From the NCBI GenBank assembly GCA_038146865.1, contig JAYQSL010000006.1, positions 186,001 to 250,000 of the forward strand: a stretch of 64,000 bases of DNA, written 5' to 3'. The number at the start of each line of letters is the position of its first letter. The stretch's first letter is position 1. Under the pieces are notes generated by a model. That model saw only the letters and a program-made list of their open reading frames with translations, made no database searches and was not told where the DNA came from. The stretch is from GCA-2709075 sp038146865. GTDB lineage: Bacteria > Pseudomonadota > Alphaproteobacteria > MPNO01 > UBA2964. Position numbers and translations under genes: made by a program. Below, in pieces: positions 36,167 through 45,902 of this stretch.

Positions 36167-39100
36167 ATTCTTATGTTGAATTACAGACCACGAGTAATTT
36201 TTCTTTTCTAAAAGGTGCGTCTTATCCGGAAGAGTTAGTCCACCGAGCGGTAGAACTCGAGCATAAGGCTATCGCTATTACTGATCGCAATACACTGGCC
36301 GGCGTAGTTCGAGCCCATCTAGCAGCGCGAGAAACAGGAATAAAAATAATCGTTGGCGCACGTTTAGACTTCACAGATTCAGAATCAATTTTATGCTTGC
36401 CCACAAATCACGCTGCTTATAGCCGCCTCACAAGGCTAATAACCCTAGGTCGAAGACGTGCACCAAAGGGTGAGTGTTATCTTTCAATAGATGATTTCTT
36501 AAATGCACAAAAAGACCAAATCATTGTCATTCTATCGCAGAGCCAATGTGATTTAGACCACCTATCCTTCACCCTGTCACGCTTCTCTGGGGTAATGGGT
36601 GACCGTTGCTATCTATCACTACAGAATTTCCTCGAATATGGAGACACTAGGCGGATTGCTTTACTAGATAACTTGGCAAGCAAGGTGAATGTCTCAACGG
36701 TCGTAACCAATGATGTGCATTATCACGACCTCACCCGCCGTAAATTGCAAGACACCTTAACTGCCATTAAAAATCGATGCACAGTCGATAATGCTGGGTA
36801 CAAACTTTTCGTTAACGCAGAGCGTCACCTCAAATCGGCTGATGCAATGTCTGCCTTATTCCCTAATCATAAAGAGGCGATTTCTCGTACAGTTGAAATT
36901 GCCGAACGATGCTCATTTTCGCTTGATCAACTGGTCTATGAATATCCAGATGACGAGGCCCCGCCCGGAACCACCCCGCAAAAACATTTAACAGATTTAG
37001 CATGGGCAGGAGCTCAGGATCGATATCCCAGTGGAATTCCTGATAAGGTGTGCCTCCAAATAAAACATGAACTCCAACTAATCGATGAACTTTCATACGC
37101 TAATTATTTTTTGACTGTACATGACATCGTTCAATATGCACGAAACCGGGGAATTCTATGCCAAGGTCGCGGCTCAGCCGCAAATTCCGCTGTTTGTTAT
37201 TGTCTCGGGATAACAGCAGTCGATCCCACGAAAATCGATTTATTATTTGAAAGATTTATTAGTGCTGAACGTGGAGAACCGCCTGACATAGACGTTGATT
37301 TCGAGCACGAACGCCGTGAAGAAGTAATTCAATATATATATAAAAAATATGGACGCGAACGTGCCGGGCTTGCAGCCACGGTGATACATTACCGCGGCCG
37401 TAGTGCGATGCGGGAGGTGGCACGCGCGATGGGACTAAGTCGTGATGTAGAAGATGCTCTATCAAAAGCCTCAGTAATAGAAAGATTATCAAAAAAAAAC
37501 AAACTTCCTTTAAGAGAGGTAGGACTCAGCGAGAACGATCCAAAAATTATTCTCACCTTGCAGTTGGCAAGTGAAATATCTGGATTTCCAAGACATTTAT
37601 CCCAGCATGTAGGTGGCTTTGTCATTACACGGGGGCGATTGGATGACCTTGTTCCTATCGCCAATGCAACAATGGAAGGCCGCACGACTATAGAGTGGGA
37701 CAAAGATGATCTCGACACATTAGGTTTTCTCAAAATTGATGTGTTAGGGCTGGGCATGTTGAGTTGTATTCGCAAAGCATTTGAGCTCTTACAAAAACAC
37801 CATCAACATGAAGTCGATCTCGCAACCGTCCCAGCGGAAGATCCAGAAGTCTACAAAATGCTGTCTCGAGCCGATTCAGTGGGTGTGTTTCAAGTCGAAA
37901 GTCGAGCGCAGATGACAATGCTACCCCGTCTAAAGCCTAGAGCCTTCTACGATTTAGTTATCGAGGTCGCCATTGTTAGACCAGGCCCAATTCAAGGTGA
38001 TATGGTCCACCCATATCTAAGACGCCGCAACGGAGAGGAGGAGGTCACATTTCCATCCGAATCTCTGCGCGAAGTGCTAGGAAAAACATACGGTGTACCT
38101 TTGTTCCAAGAACAAGCCATGAAGATTGCTATTGTAGCAGCAGGCTTTACACCGGCAGAAGCAGATGGGCTAAGACGCGCCATGGCCACTTTCCGCCGTA
38201 TGGGCACCATCCAACAATATCGAAACAAAATGATCCGTGGCATGATTGCTCGCGGATATGAAGAAGATTTTGCTAACCGCTGTTTCAAACAAATTGAAGG
38301 ATTTGGTGATTACGGTTTTCCAGAAAGCCACGCAGCAAGCTTCGCTTTGCTCGTATACGTCTCCGCTTGGCTCAAGTACCACCACCCGGCAATTTTTGCC
38401 TGCTCATTGTTGAATAGCCAACCAATGGGTTTTTACGCCCCTGCTCAGATTGTCGGCGACGCCAGCAAACATGGGGTTACAATTTATCCACCCGACGTGA
38501 ATTACAGTCACTGGGATTCCACTATAGAAATAACTGCCGAGGGCTTGGACGCCCTCCGCCTTGGGCTTAGACAAATCAAAGGCTTTCGAGAAGATTTTGC
38601 TGATCAACTTATAACCGCAAGAAAAATGGGAAACGGTAGGCCTTTCTTTGATATAGATGATTTTGCCCGACGCAGTAATTTACCTAAATCTGTTCTAGAG
38701 CAGCTAGCAGACGCAGATGCATTTCAGTCGATCAATTTATCTAGAAGACAAGCGCTTTGGTCGACACAACGTGTCAACTCAAATCAAGCACCTCTTTTTA
38801 TCGAATCAGGTGAGGGAATCGTCGAACAGAAGGTACATCTACCTAGCATGGGACTCGGAGAAGAAGTCAGCCATGACTATCGCACCATCCATCTATCTCT
38901 TAAAGATCACCCTTTGTCTCTACTGAGAAATTTAATGACATCTATGCGTGCAATCCCGGCAAAAAAATTATCAAAAATAGAAAATGGCGGGGTAGTGAGC
39001 GTCTCTGGTTTAGTTATTAGCCGTCAGCGTCCTGGTACAGCAAGTGGTGTTATCTTCACTACGTTAGAAGATGAAACCGGAAGTGCAAACGTGATTATTT

Positions 39101-39303
39101 GGCCGAGTGTATTTGAAAAATATCGCAAGGAAACATTAGTTTCTAAATTACTTTTAGTACGTGGTGAACTACAACGCGAAGGTCTCGTAATCCACATAAT
39201 TGCAAGACATCTGATAGACATGACATCTAAACTTTACGAGCTGGCTACACCATATAAAAACAATACTCAGAAACCCCGGTATCCATCACGTGATTTTCAA
39301 TGA
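36163..39303 (+). CDS. dnaE2: Error-prone DNA polymerase III alpha subunit DnaE2
   Basis: This is the polymerase of the SOS mutasome, 1046 residues from ATG 36163 (ATGA overlap with imuB; an upstream start at 36139 is unlikely). An N-terminal PHP domain begins ELQTTSNFSFLKGASYPEELV. The C-family palm is marked by GRGSAANSAVCYCLGI and the aspartates in PPDIDVDFEHERR. The helix-hairpin-helix and OB-fold regions follow (VSVSGLVISRQRPGTASGVIFTTLEDETG). It lacks the C-terminal clamp and tau-binding extension of replicative DnaE1, as expected for DnaE2. It is the last gene of the operon. Confidence 0.96.
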   Translation: MNSYVELQTTSNFSFLKGASYPEELVHRAVELEHKAIAITDRNTLAGVVRAHLAARETGIKIIVGARLDFTDSESILCLPTNHAAYSRLTRLITLGRRRAPKGECYLSIDDFLNAQKDQIIVILSQSQCDLDHLSFTLSRFSGVMGDRCYLSLQNFLEYGDTRRIALLDNLASKVNVSTVVTNDVHYHDLTRRKLQDTLTAIKNRCTVDNAGYKLFVNAERHLKSADAMSALFPNHKEAISRTVEIAERCSFSLDQLVYEYPDDEAPPGTTPQKHLTDLAWAGAQDRYPSGIPDKVCLQIKHELQLIDELSYANYFLTVHDIVQYARNRGILCQGRGSAANSAVCYCLGITAVDPTKIDLLFERFISAERGEPPDIDVDFEHERREEVIQYIYKKYGRERAGLAATVIHYRGRSAMREVARAMGLSRDVEDALSKASVIERLSKKNKLPLREVGLSENDPKIILTLQLASEISGFPRHLSQHVGGFVITRGRLDDLVPIANATMEGRTTIEWDKDDLDTLGFLKIDVLGLGMLSCIRKAFELLQKHHQHEVDLATVPAEDPEVYKMLSRADSVGVFQVESRAQMTMLPRLKPRAFYDLVIEVAIVRPGPIQGDMVHPYLRRRNGEEEVTFPSESLREVLGKTYGVPLFQEQAMKIAIVAAGFTPAEADGLRRAMATFRRMGTIQQYRNKMIRGMIARGYEEDFANRCFKQIEGFGDYGFPESHAASFALLVYVSAWLKYHHPAIFACSLLNSQPMGFYAPAQIVGDASKHGVTIYPPDVNYSHWDSTIEITAEGLDALRLGLRQIKGFREDFADQLITARKMGNGRPFFDIDDFARRSNLPKSVLEQLADADAFQSINLSRRQALWSTQRVNSNQAPLFIESGEGIVEQKVHLPSMGLGEEVSHDYRTIHLSLKDHPLSLLRNLMTSMRAIPAKKLSKIENGGVVSVSGLVISRQRPGTASGVIFTTLEDETGSANVIIWPSVFEKYRKETLVSKLLLVRGELQREGLVIHIIARHLIDMTSKLYELATPYKNNTQKPRYPSRDFQ

Positions 39304-39315
39304 TCTAGGCATAAA

Positions 39316-39339
39316 CACTTTCTGGATCCACGCTATAAT
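39316..39339 (+). promoter_or_regulatory. Candidate sigma-70-like promoter before the YbfB-type transporter gene
   Basis: A perfect -10 hexamer TATAAT (39334-39339) lies 36 bases before the ATG at 39375, in the 71-base gap after dnaE2. The -35 region is poor (nothing close to TTGACA at the right distance), so this is a weak call. Confidence 0.35.
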
Positions 39340-39374
39340 CGCACACAAGTCGTAAATAAAAAGCAGGATAAAAT

Positions 39375-40529
39375 ATGCCAATCTGGCTGAGACTATCCAT
39401 CGCTGGCGCAGCGACACTTTTGGTCGGAATGGGTTTGGGACGTTTTTCATACTCACCGTTAATACCTGCGCTGATAGAACAAGGTTGGCTTACAGCGACA
39501 GAGGCAGGGACAGCAGGGGTAGGAAATTTCGTTGGTTATCTAATAGGTGCGTTCGCCGCCCCTTCGCTAAGAAGGGTTTTTGGAGAAACAGGCGCACTGA
39601 GATTATGCTTGCTCGCTACTCTAATAGCTCTCGTTAGTAGCATGTTACCGTGGGGATTTCTGTGGATCACTTTCTGGCGTGCAGTCGCCGGGGCCGCCGT
39701 AGGCGTAATCATGATATATGCGCTTTCCATTACCACCCGATTTGCTCCGCGGGGAAAATTAGGTTTAGCCACCAGCATCACCTATACAGGGGTCGGTTTG
39801 GGTATTCTTCTCGCAGGTACTGCGGTGCCCCTCTTGCTGCAATTCAGCGTTAGCTTAGCGTGGTTCGGCATTTCAATAGCAGGATTCTTTGCAACACTCG
39901 TTGCTTTCTGGGGCTGGAGAGCGGCACCAAGAACCAATGAGAGAAAAGAGCAGGAAACAGTACACCCAACCATCGACTGGAGTTGGAATGCAATCGCGAT
40001 AATCACTGCCCGAACTTTATTTTCGTTAGGTCTAATTCCACATACAATCTATTGGGTCGACTATCTGGTAAGAGGTCTTGGAAACAGCAACTCTTTCGGA
40101 GGTCTCCACTGGACGCTTTTTGGTATTGGTGCAATTTGTGGGACATACTTGTGGGGCAGGCTAGCAGATCGGATAGGTTTTCATATCGCCCTCCCCTTGG
40201 CCTATGCTCTAGTGGCAAGCGGCATAGCGCTGCCAGTACTTATCCATGAGAATTGGGCACTTATAATATCCTCACTAATTGTAGGCGCTCAGCCAGGCTT
40301 AACAGCTATTCTCTCCGGACGTGTACATCAATTGATGGGAAAGGACAAAATGCCTGTCGTATGGAGAGCAGCGGCTCTGGCATCTACGACCATTCAAGCG
40401 GCTGGAGGATTCCTGTACGTGATAATTTTTGCCTCGACCAGCTCTTATATACCTGTGTTTCTAACCGGAACGGCTTTTATGGGAGCCGGTGCAGTTATTG
40501 CATGGACAATGCGAGAAAAAAATCATTAA
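39375..40529 (+). CDS. YbfB/YjiJ-family MFS transporter
   Basis: This is a twelve-helix major facilitator of 384 residues. The start GMGLGRFSYSPLIPALIEQGWL is the distinctive opening of the YbfB/YjiJ family, followed by GNFVGYLIGAF and IYWVDYLVRGLG. The gene is preceded by a good -10 box, suggesting its own promoter after dnaE2. The function of the family is poorly known; relatives are thought to move organic anions or sugars. Its TAA overlaps the convergent VOC gene stop by four bases (TTAA), leaving no space for a terminator. Confidence 0.92.
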   Translation: MPIWLRLSIAGAATLLVGMGLGRFSYSPLIPALIEQGWLTATEAGTAGVGNFVGYLIGAFAAPSLRRVFGETGALRLCLLATLIALVSSMLPWGFLWITFWRAVAGAAVGVIMIYALSITTRFAPRGKLGLATSITYTGVGLGILLAGTAVPLLLQFSVSLAWFGISIAGFFATLVAFWGWRAAPRTNERKEQETVHPTIDWSWNAIAIITARTLFSLGLIPHTIYWVDYLVRGLGNSNSFGGLHWTLFGIGAICGTYLWGRLADRIGFHIALPLAYALVASGIALPVLIHENWALIISSLIVGAQPGLTAILSGRVHQLMGKDKMPVVWRAAALASTTIQAAGGFLYVIIFASTSSYIPVFLTGTAFMGAGAVIAWTMREKNH

Positions 40530-40930
40530 TCTACGCCCTCTCCGATCGGGAAACAAAATTCAACCAACACCTTGTTCGGATCATGCACGAACAGCTGATA
40601 AATACCTTCATCAGGGGTTGCCCTCTCGTAGTATTTTAGCCCTTTTAAATCCAAGTTTTCCTTAACCTGCGCGAGCCCGGTGGCAGAGAAAGCAACATGA
40701 CCAAAACCAGCATCCATATCCTCGGGCTGCCCATCATGCCTGCCTTTGGGAGGACGACTGGAAATATGTACAAGAGGCCGATCGCCGGCGTACATCCAAT
40801 ATCCTGGGAAGTCAAAATTGGGCCTATATCCGACTTTAAGACAAAGAAAGTCCCTATAAAATTCCATTGTCTCTTCCAATTTGTCGGTGCGGCACCGGAT
40901 ATTCACGTGGTTAAGAGTACTAACAGGCAA
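40526..40930 (-). CDS. VOC-superfamily (glyoxalase/extradiol-dioxygenase fold) protein
   Basis: This is a single vicinal-oxygen-chelate domain of 134 residues. It begins LNHVNIRCRTDKLEETMEFYRDFLCLKVG (first His ligand), has GFGHVAFSATG mid-way (second), and ends YQLFVHDPNKVLVEFCF with the C-terminal Glu ligand. All metal positions therefore look kept. The start appears to be TTG 40930, with GGGGAT seven bases before it; no ATG gives a complete domain. It lies just downstream of the ornithine cyclodeaminase-like gene, so the two may form an operon. The substrate is unknown. Confidence 0.87.
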   Translation of the reverse strand: MPVSTLNHVNIRCRTDKLEETMEFYRDFLCLKVGYRPNFDFPGYWMYAGDRPLVHISSRPPKGRHDGQPEDMDAGFGHVAFSATGLAQVKENLDLKGLKYYERATPDEGIYQLFVHDPNKVLVEFCFPIGEGVD

Positions 40931-40952
40931 GGACAGATCCCCAAATCAAAGA

Positions 40953-42047
40953 CTAGAGTGCATGAGGCAATTGAGATGCCGAGACCAAATCAACCTCAAC
41001 ACCACGGCCAGCTTCTTTTGCTTTTTTGTAAACCAGCATGGCGATAGCGATCTCAGAGGCAGCAGTACCGTTATTATTTTTATGATAGGTAATCTGCCCC
41101 TCACCTGTTCGGCCCTCAACCACACCAGATGCAAGAGGACCCAGCTCGAGAATATCTTCTTCTTTGATTATTCCAAGCTCCAAGGGTTCATAAAGGTCTC
41201 CTTGCTTCTCTGAAATGACAGACTCCCTAAGGTTCGTTACGATGACATCAGACCTCTCTACGGTTCTGTTATCGATTTCACGCCGGGCTTTTTTCAAAAA
41301 CCCTCCTTCGACCAGCTGCACGTTGCCTCCTATGATGCCTGTCACGTGCTGGCCCGGCTCCAATAAATCACCGTCGAACAACTCAACATTTGTGCTTGTA
41401 GCACACAATACTATGTCCGCGCCCTTAATGGCGTCATCACCTGTTTCCACGGGCGTTATTTCTAAATTAAATTTTGGTCCATATTTTTCTGCAAAGGCTC
41501 GTCGATTTTGAGGGTCTCGGGAATAAACCCTCACGCGCCGGATCCCTGGACGAACACATTTAAGCGCCAAAAGCTGATTTGCGGCCTGTCCTCCAGAACC
41601 AAAGAGACCAACCTCAGTCACATCTTCCCGTGCAAGATAACGAAATCCGACCCCCGAAGTTGCCGCTGTTCTCAGAGCTACAAGGCTTGTATATCCAAGG
41701 GTCCGTTCGACAGGCTCGCCAATAACGATTGCTAAAAGTTGTCCATTCTCAGAATCATTCAAAACATGCACAGGATGTTCTCTGTAGGCATAATGTTGGT
41801 TTGCTCCTCCATCCTCCTGAACAACGTGATCAGCTCTACTAGCCGCACCTATCACGCCCATCGAATGTGAGCCGCCTGGAAAATTACTAATGCGCACGCC
41901 TGAAGGTGAATGTACTCGACGGCGAGGTGCGTTGATCACTGGAAAATTCATCCCATCAATGTACCCCTGCTCTACAGCATCAATGGCTTCGTCCATAGAT
42001 ACGAGGTCTTGAATGTCATCAGGTTTCAGCAGAAGGAATTTATTCAT
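40953..42047 (-). CDS. Ornithine cyclodeaminase/mu-crystallin family protein
   Basis: This is an NAD(P)-dependent enzyme of 364 residues that catalyses cyclodeamination of amino acids or reduction of cyclic imines or ketimines. The Rossmann motif is GLFGSGGQAANQLLAL, preceded by SLVALRTAATSGVGFRYLA, a strongly conserved stretch. An AGGATAG ribosome site precedes ATG 42047. Family members include ornithine cyclodeaminase, delta-1-pyrroline-2-carboxylate reductase and tauropine-type dehydrogenases; the C-terminal residues do not decide between them. It is followed at 23 bases by a VOC protein gene. Confidence 0.9.
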   Translation of the reverse strand: MNKFLLLKPDDIQDLVSMDEAIDAVEQGYIDGMNFPVINAPRRRVHSPSGVRISNFPGGSHSMGVIGAASRADHVVQEDGGANQHYAYREHPVHVLNDSENGQLLAIVIGEPVERTLGYTSLVALRTAATSGVGFRYLAREDVTEVGLFGSGGQAANQLLALKCVRPGIRRVRVYSRDPQNRRAFAEKYGPKFNLEITPVETGDDAIKGADIVLCATSTNVELFDGDLLEPGQHVTGIIGGNVQLVEGGFLKKARREIDNRTVERSDVIVTNLRESVISEKQGDLYEPLELGIIKEEDILELGPLASGVVEGRTGEGQITYHKNNNGTAASEIAIAMLVYKKAKEAGRGVEVDLVSASQLPHAL

Positions 42048-42123
42048 TTAAGCTATCCTCCATATCGGTTCTGCGGCACGTGCAAAGGATGCTTCCTTTC
42101 CAACTATCCAGATTTATTATCGA

Positions 42124-43173
42124 TTAGGCACAAGCGTTAATGCCAGCACCCTCCAATAAATTGATATGCTCACAAGTAAGTTTTTTGCCTGGTTTCTCGT
42201 CTACCTCGAATGCATATTTCGATAAGGCACTGGAAATATCCTTGGCTCTAGTTTCAACCCTTTTATCTGATCCAGGGAAGGCTTCTGCCGTCAAATTAAT
42301 CCAGTACTTCTTGCCATCCTTGATAGCTAGGGTATTCACCACCAATCCATCAAATGTAATGATCCGTCCCGAATATGCTTTCCCTTGGAAGGGTATGTCC
42401 TGAGCTAAGCGAATGTCCTTCAGTTCCAGCTTTTCTAATAATTTAGCCATGTCATTGGTTTCCCACTGACCCCGTTGGCGCTTACCCTGGGGAATGCCCT
42501 GGAATTTAAAGTCTTTTTGACTTGCCTTATCCCTTTGGATAACCACATCCCCACCCTTTGGAGAACTGATCTCGAGCTTTTTGACCGCCCCTCGTTTTAT
42601 GTCGAGTATCGTTTTCAGCGTCCAATCGGCAGGACCCTCTCCGAGATCAAGGCTGCCTTCAACGAGCCACGTCTTCTTGTCATCTCCAAACCTCATGTAG
42701 GTTCCGCTTCGGCCATTCCCGAACAAATCCTCATTCTTTTTTCCAACGATCCCCTTGGCAAGTACATCCCCGCCTTTTGCGAAAACGGTAACCTGCTTTG
42801 AACTGGCGCCCTTTGCGCTAGGATCCCTCAGATTCAATCTGGCATACCGCTCTGGGTCATTGGTTTTTGGCTCCAAAAACCTAAGTTGTGAAAGCTGTAC
42901 AACCACAGTCTTAAGCTTATCAAAAACCACAGGAAAATTACTGAGTTCCTTAATCCCCCAACCAACGTCGGTACGAGACAAGGTAAAGGTTCGAGAGGGC
43001 GTCTCTACTTTAATTTCTGAAACATCGTTAATTTTCGTCTCAAGCCCGGAGTAAACCAATGGCCTATCTTTCGGAATCTCTACAGGTGCAGGTCGCGAAA
43101 AAACCGCCAAGATGGCACCAACGACCAATAAACTGGTAAGAACAGCGAAGGTGAAAAATGAACGGGGTGACAT
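42124..43173 (-). CDS. DUF4340-type protein of a Gld-like ABC export system
   Basis: This is a secreted or membrane-tethered protein of 349 residues with one N-terminal membrane segment (FTFAVLTSLLVVGAILAVF). A beta-rich periplasmic body follows, containing repeated ISEIKVETPSRTF-type strands, which is the DUF4340 arrangement. It is the last gene of a four-gene set with a GldG-like protein, an ABC-2 permease and an ATPase, where DUF4340 is the usual fourth partner. A GAGAGGA ribosome site precedes ATG 43173. The biochemical role of the set outside gliding Bacteroidetes is not established. Confidence 0.88.
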   Translation of the reverse strand: MSPRSFFTFAVLTSLLVVGAILAVFSRPAPVEIPKDRPLVYSGLETKINDVSEIKVETPSRTFTLSRTDVGWGIKELSNFPVVFDKLKTVVVQLSQLRFLEPKTNDPERYARLNLRDPSAKGASSKQVTVFAKGGDVLAKGIVGKKNEDLFGNGRSGTYMRFGDDKKTWLVEGSLDLGEGPADWTLKTILDIKRGAVKKLEISSPKGGDVVIQRDKASQKDFKFQGIPQGKRQRGQWETNDMAKLLEKLELKDIRLAQDIPFQGKAYSGRIITFDGLVVNTLAIKDGKKYWINLTAEAFPGSDKRVETRAKDISSALSKYAFEVDEKPGKKLTCEHINLLEGAGINACA

Positions 43174-43206
43174 TACAAGTGTCCTCTCTTCACGTTGAAT
43201 ATAAAA

Positions 43207-45153
43207 TTAAGCTGCGACTGCGGACGCTCTGGCCCGCTTAGATCGCCCTCTTCGGAACAACCCGAAGCAAATTGCAAATACCATGACAATGACTGGAACC
43301 AATCCTATATTTATGGCTTTCAACCAAGCTTCGAGTCGATCGATATCTTCCCGCAAAGCTAATTGAACCGCCCTTAGATCTTTCCGTATTGTGACAGATT
43401 CGCGCCGAAATTTCTCTATGGCCGCTTTTTGATCATCTGACAGGATTACCGTCGTTCCAGCCGCTGTTTCTTTGGTTTGAAGTTCTTTAAGTTTTTTTTC
43501 GATTTCCGCTAGCTTTTCCAGAAGACCCTGTTCTTTCGCCCGATAACGGAGTTCGGCCGAACGCTTCATCTCCTCAACCTTCCTAAACGGCCTTCCACTC
43601 ACTCCGCGACTGCGAAGTCCAATCAAATCTGCTGACCCAGTAAAGGTATCGACCGCGTTGAATAAGAAATCGGCATTATCAGCGACGGGCACTGTCATCT
43701 GTCGGCCAAAGAAGTTCTGTGTCCGCACCCAAGAGCCGTCCGCAAGCATATCAGTATCGGCGATCACCAGGATGTTCGCCTCTTTCTGGGAACTGTTAAG
43801 ATGTGGCAGATCATCAACGACTTTTTCGCCTTTTTTAATCTGAGCGGCTTTTATTTGATCCCGAATTTTATCTTTGGGTTTTCCACTTTTAAACGCGCTA
43901 TCAAGCATCCCCGTGAAACGCCCTGAGATAACAAACTTTTTATCTGCAGATTTAAAATTCTTGAGCAACTTTGCTGGCTTGGGGTCCTTTTTGACGGATT
44001 CGACCTCAATTTGCATGGCCTCCTTACTTGACGTTAGCAGTGGAGTCATCTTGAGTTTAGAACCAGGGGCGATATCTAGCGTCCCTGAAGAGGCAACGGC
44101 GATTTGTTCCAACTGACCACTGACCACATCGTTCTTGTTGAGTCGATCATCACGAAGTGTGACCCAGGCGATAAAGTCCGTGATCACTGGACGCCCGAGA
44201 GAATCACGTCCTGCATTAACGCGCTGAGCGCCCAGCCTGTCGCCTAACACTTTGCTTTTATCGTAAACTATGCCGTAGCTCTTGAGGAGTTTTGGCAAAT
44301 CTGAACCCGTATCGGGGGGCTGGCGGTTCATTCTATTTCCCTGTGTCGCAATTTCAGAGAACGGATCAACCACAATAATTGTTTTTCCTCCCCTCATTAT
44401 ATGCTGGTCGATATAATAACGATCCACCTCATCCATTTCTCTTGGGTGCACAACCATCAGCAAGTCGACATCCTCCGGAACGGGATTCTCAAGGGTGATC
44501 TTTTCAACATCAAACGCCTCTCGAAGATGTTTCAAGATCTCCCAGGGCCGATAACGCTTCAGCGGATCTGCTTCGATGGGAAGGGAAGAGACAAAACCAA
44601 CCTTTTTCTTCTTGGGATTGGCCAAATTCTGCACCATCCTGCTTAAATCGTACTCCAGAAAGGGCTCCCTCTGCCTCGTTAGGAAGGGTATTGTATCCAG
44701 ATCGTCAGTGGTATTTGTGCCGGCCAAACCAAAATACCCAAGGTTACCAGCTTGGGTAATAGGTATTCCCTGAAGTCCAAAACCAACAGCTCGATCCTCC
44801 TCGGTCGAAAATGGCTGAGGTCGAATAATCTCCAACTTCAAAAGACCGCCAGAGAGTTCAACGTAACGATCTAATAATTCTCTGACTTGCCTTCCGTAGT
44901 CTTTTAGACCGGGACTAGTGTCCAGAAGCTCATCTGACATAAAAAGCCTTAAGACTATGGGCTCCCTCATGTTTTTTAGGACATTTTTTGTCCCATCAGA
45001 CAAAGTATAAAGACGCTCTTCTGTTAAATCGATCGTGACACGTCTTAAACTCTCCGTTGAAAGAACGTGGAGAGCTAAAAAGAAAACTGGCAATAATATT
45101 AAACTTGCTATTCCAAGTTTTCTACGATCCCAATTTTTAGAGAGATTTGCCAT
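43207..45153 (-). CDS. GldG-family ABC-type transport auxiliary protein
   Basis: This protein of 648 residues has a membrane segment near the N-terminus (LGIASLILLPVFFLALHVL). It continues with a large periplasmic region with the GldG signature stretch (RVTIDLTEERLYTLSDGTKNVLKNM) and the DUF-type ABC fold (VDLLMVVHPREMDEVDRYYIDQHIMRGGKTIIVVDPF). A coiled coil follows (EKLAEIEKKLKELQT), then a second membrane helix near the end (IGLVPVIVMVFAICFGLF) with a basic tail. A GAGGATAT ribosome site precedes the ATG. It is encoded ten bases after the permease and probably forms one complex with it. Confidence 0.92.
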   Translation of the reverse strand: MANLSKNWDRRKLGIASLILLPVFFLALHVLSTESLRRVTIDLTEERLYTLSDGTKNVLKNMREPIVLRLFMSDELLDTSPGLKDYGRQVRELLDRYVELSGGLLKLEIIRPQPFSTEEDRAVGFGLQGIPITQAGNLGYFGLAGTNTTDDLDTIPFLTRQREPFLEYDLSRMVQNLANPKKKKVGFVSSLPIEADPLKRYRPWEILKHLREAFDVEKITLENPVPEDVDLLMVVHPREMDEVDRYYIDQHIMRGGKTIIVVDPFSEIATQGNRMNRQPPDTGSDLPKLLKSYGIVYDKSKVLGDRLGAQRVNAGRDSLGRPVITDFIAWVTLRDDRLNKNDVVSGQLEQIAVASSGTLDIAPGSKLKMTPLLTSSKEAMQIEVESVKKDPKPAKLLKNFKSADKKFVISGRFTGMLDSAFKSGKPKDKIRDQIKAAQIKKGEKVVDDLPHLNSSQKEANILVIADTDMLADGSWVRTQNFFGRQMTVPVADNADFLFNAVDTFTGSADLIGLRSRGVSGRPFRKVEEMKRSAELRYRAKEQGLLEKLAEIEKKLKELQTKETAAGTTVILSDDQKAAIEKFRRESVTIRKDLRAVQLALREDIDRLEAWLKAINIGLVPVIVMVFAICFGLFRRGRSKRARASAVAA

Positions 45154-45162
45154 GATATCCTC

Positions 45163-45897
45163 TTAGGCCCCCCGTTTCTGGTCCACAACCACGACGTTTG
45201 CAAAGAGAAACACGCCCATTATGGAAAAATAAAAAACCAAATCGCGTAAATCTATCACACCCCGAACAATTGAGTCATAATGCACAAGAAAGCTCAGGGA
45301 CTGAATTACCTCGACCAAAAAGACTGGAGCCCACCCGCGAAAGGCTGCAAGAATTAGATCAAGACTACTCATCATAAATAAGAAAATTACAGCAGCCCCC
45401 ACCACGAAAGCGATAACTTGATTTTTAGTAAGTGCAGATACAAAGCCGCCAATCGCTAAATACGATCCCGCCATAAGGAGACCTCCGATATAGCTTGCAA
45501 GTATTATCCCATTGTCAGGGTTACCTAACCAATTCACTGTAACCCAAACGGGAAATGTCAACGACAGAGCAATGCCAGAGAAAACCCAGGCCGCAAGGAA
45601 TTTCCCAAAGACCGCACTCGTTGTCGAAACAGGCAACGTCATGAGCAGCTCTAGCGTGCCCGATTTTCGTTCTTCTGCCCAGAGTCTCATGGCCACTGCA
45701 GGGATTAAAAATAGATAAAGCCAAGGGAGCATGCTAAATAAAGAAGTCATATCGGCCTGGCCGCGATCAAAAAGGCCGCCAAAAAAGAAAGCGGTCGCGC
45801 CGTTCATCGCAACAAAAATCACAATGAACACATAAGCAAGAGGAGTCGTGAAATAGGCTCGAAGCTCTCTCCGACAGATTGCAAGTGTTGTTCCCAT
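45163..45897 (-). CDS. ABC-2 type permease, GldF-like
   Basis: This is a six-helix inner-membrane permease of 244 residues. It opens ICRRELRAYFTTPLAYVFIVIFV, standard for the ABC-2/GldF family, and has MLPWLYLFLIPAVAMRLWAEERKSGTLELLMTLPVSTT, the conserved cytoplasmic segment. It sits between the ATPase and GldG genes with gaps of five and nine bases. The transporter likely exports something to the periplasm or envelope; the cargo is unknown. Confidence 0.92.
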   Translation of the reverse strand: MGTTLAICRRELRAYFTTPLAYVFIVIFVAMNGATAFFFGGLFDRGQADMTSLFSMLPWLYLFLIPAVAMRLWAEERKSGTLELLMTLPVSTTSAVFGKFLAAWVFSGIALSLTFPVWVTVNWLGNPDNGIILASYIGGLLMAGSYLAIGGFVSALTKNQVIAFVVGAAVIFLFMMSSLDLILAAFRGWAPVFLVEVIQSLSFLVHYDSIVRGVIDLRDLVFYFSIMGVFLFANVVVVDQKRGA

Positions 45898-45902
45898 GGT
45901 CT